Positions 39,379-49,407 are shown, numbered from the stretch's first letter. The stretch is 64,000 bases of DNA from an uncultured Caryophanales bacterium (GCA_946626535.1 CAMOUK010000001.1:96079-160078); one strand, 5' to 3'. The notes: generated by a model not told the origin, from the sequence alone. Program-made: numbers and translations.

Positions 39379-39420
39379 AAATAGTACTCACCACCTTTTG
39401 AATAGCCAACAATTTTATTT

Positions 39421-39449
39421 ATTTTAACATTTTTTAGGCTTAATGTCAA
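39421..39449 (-). promoter_or_regulatory. Promoter of the unknown-deoC-deoD run
   Basis: TTGACA (39444-39449), a 17-nt spacer and TAAAAT (39421-39426) preceded by TGT. It has the same layout as the giant LRR gene promoter and starts 4 nt after the ileS stop. Confidence 0.8.
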
Positions 39450-39452
39450 AAT

Positions 39453-42155
39453 CTAGTGCCTTAAATTAATAATTCTTTTACATCTTGGGCAAAGCTCGTC
39501 CTCATCGATTTTTGGAACGATCATCCAGCATCTTGCACAAACCTCACCTAAAGCTGCCTCAACCTTAACATCGAAGCTTGCTCCATCAACAAATTCTAAT
39601 TGAGAAACAATTAATAATTGAGCTGCATCATTCTTAATTGGTTCAAAAATTTCTTTAGCTTCTTTATCTAAAGTAATTGTTAATTTAGCATTGAAACTCT
39701 TACCAATTACCTTATTAGCTCTTGCTTCTTCTAAAGCCTTTAGAATTTGATCTCTATATTCCATAAACTTATCAAATTTAGCTTCTAATTCTAAATCTAG
39801 GTTTTCATCTGCAACTGGCATATCAGTTAGATATACATCTTCTGCAGTCTTATATGGAATTTGATCATATGCCTCACTCATAGTATGAGGTAAAATTGGT
39901 GTTAATAGCTTAATTAAAGCATCTAAAATAGCAGCAAATACAGTTTGAACTGATAATCTCTTATTAGAAGCAGGATCCTCAATATATAAAATATCCTTTG
40001 TAAAATCTAAATAGAATTGAGATAAAGTATTAGTAATATAAGCATTTAATTCTCTATAAACCTCGCCAAAATCAAATGTTTCATAATGAGATTTTACAGA
40101 CTTAATGAACTTTTGAAGCTTAATATACATATACTTATCTACTGCTTCTAGCTTATCATAAGGTAAAGCCTTAGAAGGATCAAAATCAGATGTATTTGTT
40201 AATAAGAATTTAATTGTATTTCTTACTTTTCTATAAGATTCAGATACTTGCTTTAAGATATCTTGAGAAAGTGGCATATCAGCTCTATATTCAACTGAAG
40301 CAACCCATAAACGTAAGATATCGGCACCAGATGTATTACATACCTTAATTGGGTCAACTGTATTACCTAAAGACTTAGACATCTTTCTACCTTGACCATC
40401 AAGTGTAAAGCCATGAGATACTACTGCCTTATATGGAGCAGTACCTGTAGTAGCAACTGCTGTAATAATAGATGAATTGAACCAACCTCTATATTGATCA
40501 GAACCTTCTAAATATAGATCACAAGGATAATTTAAGCCTCTTCTATTAAGTAGCATATAAGATGAGCCTGAATCGAACCAAACGTCCATGATATCATTTT
40601 CTTTAGTGAATTTGCCATTTGGAGAATGCTCATTTGTATAGCCTTCTGGAAGTAATTCCTTAGCAGTCTTTTCAAACCAAATATTTGAGCCATATTTGCC
40701 AAATAAATCAGCAACATGAGCTAAAACCTTTTGATCTAAAATTTCAGTACCATCTTCTGCATAGAACACTGGAATAGGTACACCCCAAGCACGTTGACGT
40801 GAAATACACCAATCGTGTCTATCCTTAATCATATTAGAAATTCTAATTTCACCCCATTTAGGATTCCAATTAACATTTTTAATAGCATTTAAAATTTCAT
40901 CCTTAATTGGGTCGATAGATGCGAACCATTGTGGAGTTGCTCTAAAGATAACTGGCTTTTTAGTTCTCCAGTCATGAGGATATGAGTGAACAATTGGATC
41001 TAATAATAATAATGAGCCACAATTCTTTAAATCTTCAATAATTACATCTTCTGAGTCATCATAGAATAAGCCTTCATATTTACCAGCTTCCTTTGTTTGA
41101 TAACCCTTTGAATCTACAGCAACCATAATATCTAGTCCATATTGCTTACCAGCGATATAGTCCTCTTCACCATAGCCTGGAGCGATATGTACAAAACCAG
41201 TACCATCAGTTGTTGTTACATAATCAGCATTGATTGTTGGAGATACTCTATCATATAGAGGGTGCTTATATTTGAATTTTAATAAATCAGTACCCTTAAC
41301 ATGGCAGATTTCCTTAACATCCTCTAAACCTAATTTCTTAGATAATGATGGTAATAAATCTGCAGCACAAATCATCTTACCCTTATTAGATTCAAAAAGA
41401 ACATATTCAACTACTGGACCAGCTGCAACAGCTAAGTTACAAGGTAAAGTCCAAGGAGTAGTTGTCCAAATCATATAAGAAGCATCCTTAAAATCACCTT
41501 CAGCATCAACTAAAGGGAATTTAAAATAGATAGCCTTAGATGTAATATCCTTATATTCAATTTCAGCCTCAGCTAAAGCTGATTCTGAAGATGGTGACCA
41601 ATAAACTGGCTTTAAGCCCTTATAAATTAAGCCCTTTTCTGCCATCTTAGCAAATACTCTAATTTGGTCAGCCTCAAAATCCTTAGTTAAAGTGATATAT
41701 GGATTATCAAAATCACCTAAAACACCAAGTCTCTTAAAGCCTACCTTTTGACGTTCTACTTGCTTATATGCATATTCCTCACATAGCTTTCTAAATTCAA
41801 CAATTGGCTTATCCTTTCTTGAAACGCCTGATTTTTGTAGAGCATTTTCAATAGGTAGACCATGTGTATCCCAGCCTGGAATATAAACAGATTTATAGCC
41901 ATTCATATTGTAATATCTTACAACAAAATCCTTTAAAATCTTGTTTAAAGCATGACCTAGATGAATATCACCATTTGCATATGGAGGTCCATCATGTAAT
42001 GTATATTCCCTTTTTCCTTCATTTTTCTTAATAACCTTATTATAAAGGTCGATATCTTCCCACTTCTTTTGAATTAAAGGCTCTTTATTTGTTAAATTTC
42101 CTCTCATTTCAAAATTAGTTTTACCCATATATAGGGTTTCCTTATAATCCTTCAT
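39453..42155 (-). CDS. ileS: Isoleucyl-tRNA synthetase
   Basis: 900 residues, class I synthetase. 'GPPYANGDIHLGHALNK' is the HIGH motif, 'WDTHGLPIE' and the editing domain (CP1, with 'TTTPWTLPCN') follow, 'KMSKSLGN' is the KMSKS loop, 'WFDSG' lies before it, and a C-terminal zinc finger ('CARCW...CPRCKR') is intact. It charges tRNA-Ile and removes Val. AGGAGG lies 5 nt before the ATG, directly behind a T-box leader whose specifier reads AUC. Confidence 0.98.
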   Translation of the reverse strand: MKDYKETLYMGKTNFEMRGNLTNKEPLIQKKWEDIDLYNKVIKKNEGKREYTLHDGPPYANGDIHLGHALNKILKDFVVRYYNMNGYKSVYIPGWDTHGLPIENALQKSGVSRKDKPIVEFRKLCEEYAYKQVERQKVGFKRLGVLGDFDNPYITLTKDFEADQIRVFAKMAEKGLIYKGLKPVYWSPSSESALAEAEIEYKDITSKAIYFKFPLVDAEGDFKDASYMIWTTTPWTLPCNLAVAAGPVVEYVLFESNKGKMICAADLLPSLSKKLGLEDVKEICHVKGTDLLKFKYKHPLYDRVSPTINADYVTTTDGTGFVHIAPGYGEEDYIAGKQYGLDIMVAVDSKGYQTKEAGKYEGLFYDDSEDVIIEDLKNCGSLLLLDPIVHSYPHDWRTKKPVIFRATPQWFASIDPIKDEILNAIKNVNWNPKWGEIRISNMIKDRHDWCISRQRAWGVPIPVFYAEDGTEILDQKVLAHVADLFGKYGSNIWFEKTAKELLPEGYTNEHSPNGKFTKENDIMDVWFDSGSSYMLLNRRGLNYPCDLYLEGSDQYRGWFNSSIITAVATTGTAPYKAVVSHGFTLDGQGRKMSKSLGNTVDPIKVCNTSGADILRLWVASVEYRADMPLSQDILKQVSESYRKVRNTIKFLLTNTSDFDPSKALPYDKLEAVDKYMYIKLQKFIKSVKSHYETFDFGEVYRELNAYITNTLSQFYLDFTKDILYIEDPASNKRLSVQTVFAAILDALIKLLTPILPHTMSEAYDQIPYKTAEDVYLTDMPVADENLDLELEAKFDKFMEYRDQILKALEEARANKVIGKSFNAKLTITLDKEAKEIFEPIKNDAAQLLIVSQLEFVDGASFDVKVEAALGEVCARCWMIVPKIDEDELCPRCKRIINLRH

Positions 42156-42164
42156 TTTATCCTC

Positions 42165-42405
42165 CTAATAAAAAAAGTCCTTAAAGATTAAATCTCTAAG
42201 GACGAAAATATCCGCGGTACCACCTTAGTTCTATAAAAATAGTTTTATAGCACTCAATTACCCTTTAACGCAGGAAAACGAATAGGACTTATCATCCTAT
42301 TTGCTCCACCATTGATTCAAGTAGAGGACTTCTATTATCTTTCACCAAACGATAACTCTCTAAAATCTGTCATTTCTACTACGGATGGTATCAACACATT
42401 TAACC
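42165..42405 (-). promoter_or_regulatory. T-box riboswitch (Ile, specifier AUC)
   Basis: The conserved T-box AAGGUGGUACCGCGG lies near 42212-42227. A strong terminator (GUCCUUAGAGAUU...AAGGAC plus seven U) ends at about 42167. Upstream is stem I with the specifier-loop sequence GA-AUC-A (AUC at 42314-42316), matching Ile. Uncharged tRNA-Ile should stabilise the antiterminator and raise ileS expression. Confidence 0.93.
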
Positions 42406-42411
42406 TAGTAA

Positions 42412-42440
42412 ATTATACTAAATTTTAATATCATTGTAAA
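42412..42440 (-). promoter_or_regulatory. ileS promoter
   Basis: TTTACA (42435-42440), a 17-nt spacer and TATAAT (42412-42417), just upstream of the T-box stem I. Confidence 0.8.
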
Positions 42441-42455
42441 GTATCTAAATATTAG

Positions 42456-43100
42456 CTAAGCTAGATTAACTAAATCTAAATTATAATCAGCTAATTTTTT
42501 AATTTCTTCCCAGCTTTTTTGAAAGTCATAGATGGCTAAGCAATCAAAGTTTTTACTCTTAGCACCCTCAATTGCATATATAGCATCTTCAACTACTAAA
42601 GCATCTTCAGTCCTATAGTTTTCAAGACCACATACTAACTCATAACCTGAACCATCAAGCTTAGTAGTTTTTAAATCGCTTGCTGAATAGACATTTTTAA
42701 AATATTTATTAACATTATTCTTTTCAAAGGAAGCGTTAAGTAAATAGTTAGCGGTTGCTGAAAAAAGTATTATCTTTCCTCTTTTTGCAAATTCATCTAA
42801 AAGCTTAATAGCATTTGGCTTAAGCTCCTGCTTAATATAGCTTTTCTTAACATAATTAAATAATCTATTTTCTAAATCTTCTTTAGAAATATTATTAAAG
42901 AATGTTTCATGTAAATAATTTAGAGTTTCAACGCTTGTTTGTTTAATAACAACCTTATCTACATCAATATCAGTTTCAATTCCTTCATCTTTTACAAAGC
43001 TTGAAATTAATTTATCCCACATTCGCATAGAATCTAAAACAGTTCCATCATAATCTACAATAAATAATTTATATTTATCTAAAAAGCTATAATTATTCAA
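42456..43100 (-). CDS. HAD-superfamily hydrolase (beta-phosphoglucomutase-like)
   Basis: 214 residues from a TTG at 43098-43100, which overlaps the end of the ABC gene and has GGAG 9 nt upstream. This gives 'MNNYSFLDKYKLFIVDYDGTVLDSM', a natural HAD start; a longer frame would overlap the ABC gene by 56 bp. Motif I is 'DYDGTVLDS', motif II Ser is in 'IILFSAT', and motif IV is 'VVEDAIYAIEGAK'. The helical cap lies between. It is probably a phosphosugar or nucleotide phosphatase; the substrate is unknown. Last gene of the ABC run. Confidence 0.82.
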   Translation of the reverse strand: MNNYSFLDKYKLFIVDYDGTVLDSMRMWDKLISSFVKDEGIETDIDVDKVVIKQTSVETLNYLHETFFNNISKEDLENRLFNYVKKSYIKQELKPNAIKLLDEFAKRGKIILFSATANYLLNASFEKNNVNKYFKNVYSASDLKTTKLDGSGYELVCGLENYRTEDALVVEDAIYAIEGAKSKNFDCLAIYDFQKSWEEIKKLADYNLDLVNLA

Positions 43101-45054
43101 GTTCGAAGGCTCCTGTATATAATTGATAATATGTACCCTTTTGAGCAATTAAATCATCATGAGTTCCACGTTCAATGATTCTTCCTTGATCTAAAACCAT
43201 GATACAATCTGAATTTCTAACTGTAGATAATCTATGGGCGATAACAAATGTTGTTCTTCCCTCCATTAGCTTATCCATACCCTTTTGAACTAAAGCCTCA
43301 GTTCTCGTATCAATTGATGATGTTGCCTCATCAAGTATCATAACAGGTGCATCAGCACAAGCAGCTCTTGCAATTGCGATTAACTGACGTTGACCTTGTG
43401 ATAGGTTAGCACCATTATGAGTAAGCATTGTATTAAAGCCATCTGGAAGTCTAGTTATAAAATCATAAGCGTTAGCAAGCTTGGCAGCCTCTATTACTTC
43501 ATCATCAGTAGCATCAAGTCTACCATATCTAATATTTTCCATAACTGTTCCAGTAAATAGGTTAGTTTCTTGTAAAACTATAGCAAGAGATCTTCTTAAA
43601 TCATCCTTCTTAATTTTATTGATGTTAATACCATCATATCTAACCTTACCATCAGCCATATCATAGAATCTATTAATTAGATTTGTGATAGTTGTCTTAC
43701 CAGCACCAGTCGCACCAACTAAAGCGATTTGTTGACCTGGGTGAGCATAAATATCAATATTATGTAAAACTAATTTATCTGGATAATAACCAAAATCAAC
43801 ATTATCAAGTAAAATATCACCCTTAAGCTCTATATATTCAAGCTTATCAACTGTCTTATGCTGATATTTCCAAGCCCAATGATGAGTTCTTTCATTAGTT
43901 TCTGTAATATTTCCATTTTCATCAATATTACAATTAACTAAAGTAACATAGCCATCATCTTTCTCATTAACCTGATCCATCATACCAAATATACGGTTAG
44001 CACCAGCCATTGCCATCGCAATCATTGACATTTGCTGGCTGACATTTGCGATAGTTTGATTGAACTGCTTTGTCATACCTAAGAAGGCAACAATTACAGC
44101 GATACCTACATATTGATATGTAGGATCAAATACTCTACCAAGTGATAAATTCCATACATTAAAGCCGAATAGTACGATACCTACTATTGTAATAATAATA
44201 TATAGTAAATTACCAAAATTATTTAAGATAGGCATTAAGATATTACCATAATAATTTGCTTTTTGAGCATCATCAAATAATTGATCATTAAGCTCATCAA
44301 ATTGAAGTTTTGACTCTTCTTCATGATTAAATACCTTAACAACCTTTTGACCATTCATCATCTCTTCAATGAAGCCTTCAACCTTACCAGTTGAAATTTG
44401 TTGCTTCATGAAATATTTAGCTGAATTTCCACCAATATGCTTAATAATCTTTGTAGCAACAAATACACCAATAAAGGCAACTATTGCTAACCATACTGAA
44501 TAGAAAAGCATCATGAATGTAACAAATATAATTGTAAATATTGCTTGATATGCTTGAAGTAGAGTTTGAGTAATAAATTGTCTTACTGCATCAACATCAT
44601 TTGTATATCTTGACATAATGTCACCATGAGCATTTCTGTCAAAATATGAAATTGGAAGTGACTCCATTTTATTAAACATATCGCATCTAAGCTTATATAG
44701 GAAGCCTTGACCAACCTTAGCCATAATTTGTGTATATATTAATGAACAGATAATACCAACAATATATACTGAAGCTAAGGCAATTCCGATAGCAATTAAA
44801 CTATCCTGTATTTGTTCAAAAGGATGAACAATCGTAATTTTTGTTTCTGGGTCTGTATAGCTAATTGTATTAATAATTAGTGGCATAAATACAGAGCCTG
44901 CAGTTGTAGAAAGGGCAACAAGTGTTAGTAAAATAAATACTATAATCATTTGCCACTTATAATATTTAAATAAATATTTTAATAATTTTAGAAGGGTCTT
45001 AAATGAATTCTTATCCATTTTAGCCTTTATTCCGCCTCTTCCTGGACCAGCCAT
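43093..45054 (-). CDS. ABC exporter, fused TM-ATPase, second subunit
   Basis: 653 residues from the ATG at 45054 (GGAGG 9 nt upstream; a GTG at 45063 is too close to the site). Six TM helices within about 30-350, then an ATPase with Walker A 'GATGAGKTT', signature 'LSQGQRQLIAIARAA' and Walker B 'PVMILDEATSSID'. An insert of about 50 residues ('NIDENGNITETNERTHHWAW') precedes the ATPase. It pairs with the preceding ABC gene as a heterodimeric multidrug- or lipid-type exporter, like YheH/YheI. The leading 'MAGPGRGGIKAK' is a typical tail in such subunits. Confidence 0.93.
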   Translation of the reverse strand: MAGPGRGGIKAKMDKNSFKTLLKLLKYLFKYYKWQMIIVFILLTLVALSTTAGSVFMPLIINTISYTDPETKITIVHPFEQIQDSLIAIGIALASVYIVGIICSLIYTQIMAKVGQGFLYKLRCDMFNKMESLPISYFDRNAHGDIMSRYTNDVDAVRQFITQTLLQAYQAIFTIIFVTFMMLFYSVWLAIVAFIGVFVATKIIKHIGGNSAKYFMKQQISTGKVEGFIEEMMNGQKVVKVFNHEEESKLQFDELNDQLFDDAQKANYYGNILMPILNNFGNLLYIIITIVGIVLFGFNVWNLSLGRVFDPTYQYVGIAVIVAFLGMTKQFNQTIANVSQQMSMIAMAMAGANRIFGMMDQVNEKDDGYVTLVNCNIDENGNITETNERTHHWAWKYQHKTVDKLEYIELKGDILLDNVDFGYYPDKLVLHNIDIYAHPGQQIALVGATGAGKTTITNLINRFYDMADGKVRYDGININKIKKDDLRRSLAIVLQETNLFTGTVMENIRYGRLDATDDEVIEAAKLANAYDFITRLPDGFNTMLTHNGANLSQGQRQLIAIARAACADAPVMILDEATSSIDTRTEALVQKGMDKLMEGRTTFVIAHRLSTVRNSDCIMVLDQGRIIERGTHDDLIAQKGTYYQLYTGAFELE

Positions 45055-45055
45055 A

Positions 45056-46816
45056 TTAATCACCCTCCTTTTGATTTCTCATTTGGATATCATATACTTC
45101 CTTATAAATTTCATTATTAGCAAGTAATTCTTCATTAGTACCGATACCATCTATCTTACCATTATCCATTACGACTACTAAATCAGCATTTTCAACTGAT
45201 GATAGTCTTTGAGCAATAATAATTTTTGTTGTATCTGGTAAATCAGATTTTAAGCCCTTTCTAATTACAGCATCTGTCTTAGTATCTACGGCAGATGTTG
45301 AATCATCTAGAATTAAAATCTTTGGATTTTTAAGTAGGGCTCTTGCGATACATAGTCTTTGCTTTTGACCACCAGACACATTTGTACCACCTTGGTCAAT
45401 ATGAGTATTTAAGCCCTCAGGGAATCTATTGATAAATTCAGATGCACAAGCGATATCACAAGCTCTCATAAGCTCTTCATCTGTAGCTTCCTTATTACCC
45501 CATCTTAAGTTTTCAGCAATTGTACCTGAGAATAATACATTCTTTTGTAAAACTACTGAAACCTGGTCTCTTAAAGTCTTTAAATCATATTCCTTTACAT
45601 TTTTACCGCCTACTAAAAGCTCGCCATTTGTAACATCATATAATCTTGAAATTAAGTTAACTAAAGTAGTTTTTGAAGCACCAGTTCCACCTATAATACC
45701 TATAGTTTGACCTGATTTAATACTTAAATTAATGTTATCTAAAGCATCTCTTTTAGCTTCCTTAGAATATTTAAATGATACATTTTTAAATTCAATGTCA
45801 CCATTTTCAACTTCATATATAGGATTTTCTGGATTAGTAATAGTTGAATTTTCTACTAAAACCTCAGCAATTCTTTTACCAGAAGCTGCTGAAATAGCAA
45901 TCATAACAACAACAAATGATAAGAACATCAATGACATTAAAATTTGAATGCCATATTGAATTAAGGCTTGAAGTCCACCAATTTCCATTTCAACTCCACC
46001 ACTTTTTGTGATGAGTATTGCACCACCAATAGCTGAACCAAATACAGCTATATGGATTGCAAGTTGTAATACTGGACCATTAAGGGCTACAATTCTTTCA
46101 GCCTTTGTCATTCCTTTTCTTAATAAATCTGCAGCCTTAGAGAACTTCTTCTTTTCATAATCTTCTCTAACATAGTTTTTAACAACCCTAATACCATTAA
46201 TATTTTCTTCTACTGATTCATTTAAATCATCGTATTTAGGTAATATCTTATTGAAAATAGGGAAGGCAAATCTAATAATTAAACCAAATTCTAAAGCTAC
46301 AATTGGAACTAAAGCTACATAGATAAATGCTAGCTTTACATTTACAAAGAAGCACATAACAGTAGAAAATATTACCATTAAAGGACTTCTAACTAAACTT
46401 CTTATAACCATACCATAAGCCATTTGAACGTTGGCAACATCAGTAGTCATTCTTGTAACTAAAGATGAAGCAGAAAACTTATCGATATTTTCGAATGAAT
46501 ATGTTTGAATTCTATAATACATATCCTTTCTTAAATTTTTAGCAAAGCCAGATGCAGCTATTGCCGCAAATTTAGCTGCTAAAAAGCCAAATACAAGGCC
46601 AAGCATCGCAACAGCAACAAGTGAGCTACATAAGATAGCAAACATCTTTATATCTCCATTTTTAATTCCAGCACCATTATTTTGAATTTCGTTAATTAAC
46701 TGTTGAGTTAAAAAGGGAATGATACATTCACATACGACCTCAAAAATAATAAATACAGGAGTTAATAATGTTGCTTTTTTATATTCTCTTAAGCTTTTAA
46801 GTAATATCTTAAGCAT
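45056..46816 (-). CDS. ABC exporter, fused TM-ATPase, first subunit
   Basis: 586 residues from the ATG at 46816, with AGGAGG 6 nt upstream. An N-terminal six-TM domain ('LTPVFIIFEVVCECIIPFL...') is followed by an ATPase with Walker A 'GGTGASKTT' (Ser replaces the last Gly, common in this subfamily), signature 'VSGGQKQRLCIARALL' and Walker B 'ILILDDSTSAVD', where Asp replaces the catalytic Glu after the Walker B Asp. So this subunit carries the degenerate site and the following one the active site, the normal asymmetry of heterodimeric exporters. The substrate is unknown. Confidence 0.93.
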   Translation of the reverse strand: MLKILLKSLREYKKATLLTPVFIIFEVVCECIIPFLTQQLINEIQNNGAGIKNGDIKMFAILCSSLVAVAMLGLVFGFLAAKFAAIAASGFAKNLRKDMYYRIQTYSFENIDKFSASSLVTRMTTDVANVQMAYGMVIRSLVRSPLMVIFSTVMCFFVNVKLAFIYVALVPIVALEFGLIIRFAFPIFNKILPKYDDLNESVEENINGIRVVKNYVREDYEKKKFSKAADLLRKGMTKAERIVALNGPVLQLAIHIAVFGSAIGGAILITKSGGVEMEIGGLQALIQYGIQILMSLMFLSFVVVMIAISAASGKRIAEVLVENSTITNPENPIYEVENGDIEFKNVSFKYSKEAKRDALDNINLSIKSGQTIGIIGGTGASKTTLVNLISRLYDVTNGELLVGGKNVKEYDLKTLRDQVSVVLQKNVLFSGTIAENLRWGNKEATDEELMRACDIACASEFINRFPEGLNTHIDQGGTNVSGGQKQRLCIARALLKNPKILILDDSTSAVDTKTDAVIRKGLKSDLPDTTKIIIAQRLSSVENADLVVVMDNGKIDGIGTNEELLANNEIYKEVYDIQMRNQKEGD

Positions 46817-46838
46817 AAATAACCTCCTAAATAAATAA

Positions 46839-46860
46839 AGCACCATATATAAATGGCACT
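46839..46860 (-). promoter_or_regulatory. Hairpin in the ABC operon leader
   Basis: The 8-bp stem AGUGCCAU/AUGGUGCU (two G-U pairs) is followed by UUAUUUAUUU. It sits about 12 nt after the predicted transcription start and 14 nt before the ribosome site, so it may stop readthrough from the S41 gene, attenuate, or stabilise the mRNA 5' end. Confidence 0.5.
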
Positions 46861-46878
46861 TCTTTTTTTACATGCGAT

Positions 46879-46907
46879 ATTTTATCACTAAAATTGTTTT
46901 TTTGCAA
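46879..46907 (-). promoter_or_regulatory. ABC operon promoter
   Basis: TTGCAA (46902-46907), a 17-nt spacer and TAAAAT (46879-46884) with TGA before the -10. Confidence 0.7.
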
Positions 46908-46916
46908 CTTAAATAA

Positions 46917-48578
46917 TTATAAATTATTTATAAATAAATTCATATATGAGGTGTTATACATGTTGATTCTATCAATCTTATAATCAACCTTTACACCATC
47001 TTCTATAATATTATTATTATCATCACAAAAGGCGATTGGTCCACTAATATTAAGCTGAATACCATCAATAAGGGTAATCTTTTGAACTACACAAGCACCA
47101 CCAGCTGCATCCTCTCCAATAATGGTTGCAGCATTTTGTTCCTTTAGCATGCTTGCAAAGGTATTTGCACAGCTAAATGAGGCTTGGCTTGTTAAAATAT
47201 AAAAATCAAAAACACCCTCAAAAGAATCTAAATCCTTATAATTTTTATCCAAATTACAATCGGTATTTAAATTAATTTTAATGCTAGAATTTGTTAAACT
47301 ATTCTTAAAATTAACACTAAAATTCTTCTTTATAAAGCCTAACATATCTACTGCCGCATCAACATAGCCACCGCTATTTAAGGAAATATCTATTACGACC
47401 TTATCGACTTTTTTCTCATTATTCTTGATGTAATTTAAATAATAATATAGATATCCAAATCCATCACGCTCTGCAATTGTCCTAGAAATATTTATCCCAT
47501 ATAAATCTATACTACTATCAAAGTCAAATTCATCATAAATAATATATGCAATGTTATCATTAACATAAAATTTTCCACCAAATTCTGGATACTTTACGAT
47601 ACTCTTAGGTCTAAAATATAGTTTTCTAAGTTCAGTTAAGGTATCGTTAGCAACTTGAATATTTTGTTGTCTTTCACCCATATATTCCCTTTTTTGTCTA
47701 TTTATTTCTGACTCATTATAGGTATCATAAATTGATGGAAGGATAAATGAAGAATGTGGATCATCAAGATAGTAATTAGTTAGTTCTATAAGCTTTGATG
47801 AATAGTTATCTTCATTAATGCCAATTGAAGAAAAATAATTACTGAAACTATCAATATTCTTTTTTTCCTTTAGTCCATAGAAATTATCTAAAACAAATAA
47901 TAATTGATTGTAAGAAAATTTCTTTATAACATCTGATTTCTCTTTTCCATTTAATAATGAATAATAATTTGTACCGTAGTCTGTTAATTGATATCTATAA
48001 AATAAATTTTTATCACTAATTGAATAATAATCACTACCATTAAATACGAAATTAATTCCATATGGTACTTCTAAAAATATCGTTTCAAATATTGCAAAAG
48101 GTATATAGCATGAATTACTTGTCTGATATAAATAAATATCATACTCATTTAAATCCATAACCTTTTTACTACCTTCAGTATATTCGAAATCATTTATTTC
48201 TATATATTTATTATTTCTACTTATAACATTAAGTGGGGCATCATTTTTCCCAGGCTTAAAAAAGGAATCATAATTATCAAAAGTAATAACGTTATTTTCT
48301 ATACTACACTTTTCGTCATTATTCTTATTTTTAATAACTACATTTCCATCATTATATCTAACCTCATATTCAATACCATCAATAATTGTTTCTATAAGTT
48401 CAATTTTAATGTATGGTATCTCACCCTTATCCTTTAAATAATAGCTATAAATACTACCAGCACTATCAGTTGAACCATTATAAATCCTTGAAATAAAGGA
48501 TTTAACAATCTCACCATCAAATGAGCATGAAGTTAATATTAAAATCATAAATATGAATAATAAATATAATTTTTTCAT
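46917..48578 (-). CDS. S41 peptidase-like lipoprotein
   Basis: 553 residues. A lipoprotein signal ends in lipobox LTSC with Cys18. The N-terminal 270 residues are unrecognised and Tyr/Asn-rich. From about 300 the tail-specific protease fold appears: 'DNIAYIIYDEFDFDSS', 'KVVIDISLNSGGYVDAAVDML', then 'LTSQASFSCANTFASMLK' with the likely nucleophile Ser467 or Ser469, and 'IIGEDAAGG'. The usual catalytic Lys, normally about 25 residues after Ser, is not obvious ('IIGEDAAGGACVV'), resembling the TSP-type family with Glu/His variants. It is predicted on the outer face of the membrane. Substrate unknown; 9 nt after a small orphan gene. Confidence 0.82.
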   Translation of the reverse strand: MKKLYLLFIFMILILTSCSFDGEIVKSFISRIYNGSTDSAGSIYSYYLKDKGEIPYIKIELIETIIDGIEYEVRYNDGNVVIKNKNNDEKCSIENNVITFDNYDSFFKPGKNDAPLNVISRNNKYIEINDFEYTEGSKKVMDLNEYDIYLYQTSNSCYIPFAIFETIFLEVPYGINFVFNGSDYYSISDKNLFYRYQLTDYGTNYYSLLNGKEKSDVIKKFSYNQLLFVLDNFYGLKEKKNIDSFSNYFSSIGINEDNYSSKLIELTNYYLDDPHSSFILPSIYDTYNESEINRQKREYMGERQQNIQVANDTLTELRKLYFRPKSIVKYPEFGGKFYVNDNIAYIIYDEFDFDSSIDLYGINISRTIAERDGFGYLYYYLNYIKNNEKKVDKVVIDISLNSGGYVDAAVDMLGFIKKNFSVNFKNSLTNSSIKINLNTDCNLDKNYKDLDSFEGVFDFYILTSQASFSCANTFASMLKEQNAATIIGEDAAGGACVVQKITLIDGIQLNISGPIAFCDDNNNIIEDGVKVDYKIDRINMYNTSYMNLFINNL

Positions 48579-48587
48579 CTAAATACC

Positions 48588-48833
48588 TTATAACACAATA
48601 ATTCTATTATCTTCTATTTTAATCTTCTTTAAATATTCTAGCTTTCTTAAAGCATTATTTAATTTGGATACATATAATTCCTCATAATTATATATATCAA
48701 GATAATATTTTTCTAAATAATCCTCAAAGCCATTAACAACAAATTCAATGCTTATATTTTCATATTTAGAAATATAATCCTCTAATAATTCTAAAAAATC
48801 TTTAAATAATATATCGCTAAATGATTTTTCCAT
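48588..48833 (-). CDS. Small acidic protein of unknown function
   Basis: 81 residues, rich in Glu, Lys, Tyr and Leu, predicted mostly helical ('KDFLELLEDYISKYENISIEF', 'LNNALRKLEYLKKIKI'). No TM helix or motif is recognised. It follows a perfect hairpin after the flavin-reductase-like gene and precedes the S41 lipoprotein by 9 nt. No strong ribosome site is visible, so expression level is uncertain. It may be a real small protein rather than an artefact because the spacing on both sides is tight. Confidence 0.6.
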   Translation of the reverse strand: MEKSFSDILFKDFLELLEDYISKYENISIEFVVNGFEDYLEKYYLDIYNYEELYVSKLNNALRKLEYLKKIKIEDNRIIVL

Positions 48834-48846
48834 ATTAATAAATAAA

Positions 48847-48860
48847 GCGTGAATTCACGC
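48847..48860 (-). terminator. Terminator after flavin-reductase-like gene
   Basis: The perfect palindrome GCGTGAATTCACGC is followed by UUUAUUUAUU on the minus strand, just after the stop at 48862. Confidence 0.7.
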
Positions 48861-48861
48861 C

Positions 48862-49407
48862 TTACTTCAACTCCAATCCATCTTTAAATGCTTTACCAAC
48901 TACTTCTCCTAATACTCTATAGCTGTTAGTTATAGAATCGAAACAAATTGGATTTAGCTTTTCAACATCTATTTTACCATTTGTTAAAATAGTCTCATCG
49001 GCTGAAACATTTATTACCTTACCAACTAAAAGCTCATTTTCATATGATATAACTTCACATTCTAAGGTTAAAGGATAATCTAAAATTATAGGTGCATTAA
49101 CATAATTTGATTTAACAATCTTAACACCACTCTTTTTAATTTTATCTTCTTTATTACCTGATACAACTCCAAAATAATCAGAGATTTTAACTGTATCAGC
49201 TGTGGCAAAGCTAACTGTAAAAGCTTTTGTTTTTTCTAAATTAGCAGTTGTCTTATGCTCAGATAAAATTATTGAAACCTGTTCATAATCTGATTGAACA
49301 CCCCAAGCAGCATTCATAGCATTAGCATTTCCAGCCTCATCATATGTACCAATAATTAAAACTGGAAGTGGTATAAAGCTTAATTTTTTACCAAAATCTT
49401 TTCTCAT
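48862..49407 (-). CDS. Flavin reductase-like (FMN-binding split-barrel) protein
   Basis: 181 residues, the usual length for the flavoredoxin/flavin reductase-like family. Seen: 'PLPVLIIGTYDEAGNANAMNAAW' (FMN-binding start), 'SIILSEHKTTANLEKTKAFTVSFAT' and 'YFGVVSGNKEDKIKKSGV'. It likely binds FMN and passes electrons to an unknown partner. It overlaps the GGDEF gene by 4 bp. Confidence 0.88.
   Translation of the reverse strand: MRKDFGKKLSFIPLPVLIIGTYDEAGNANAMNAAWGVQSDYEQVSIILSEHKTTANLEKTKAFTVSFATADTVKISDYFGVVSGNKEDKIKKSGVKIVKSNYVNAPIILDYPLTLECEVISYENELLVGKVINVSADETILTNGKIDVEKLNPICFDSITNSYRVLGEVVGKAFKDGLELK

Noticed and set aside
43101..43148. Longer start for the HAD gene at 43148
   Set aside because: It would overlap the ABC gene by 56 bp and add residues without HAD homology, while a TTG with GGAG gives a normal N-terminus.
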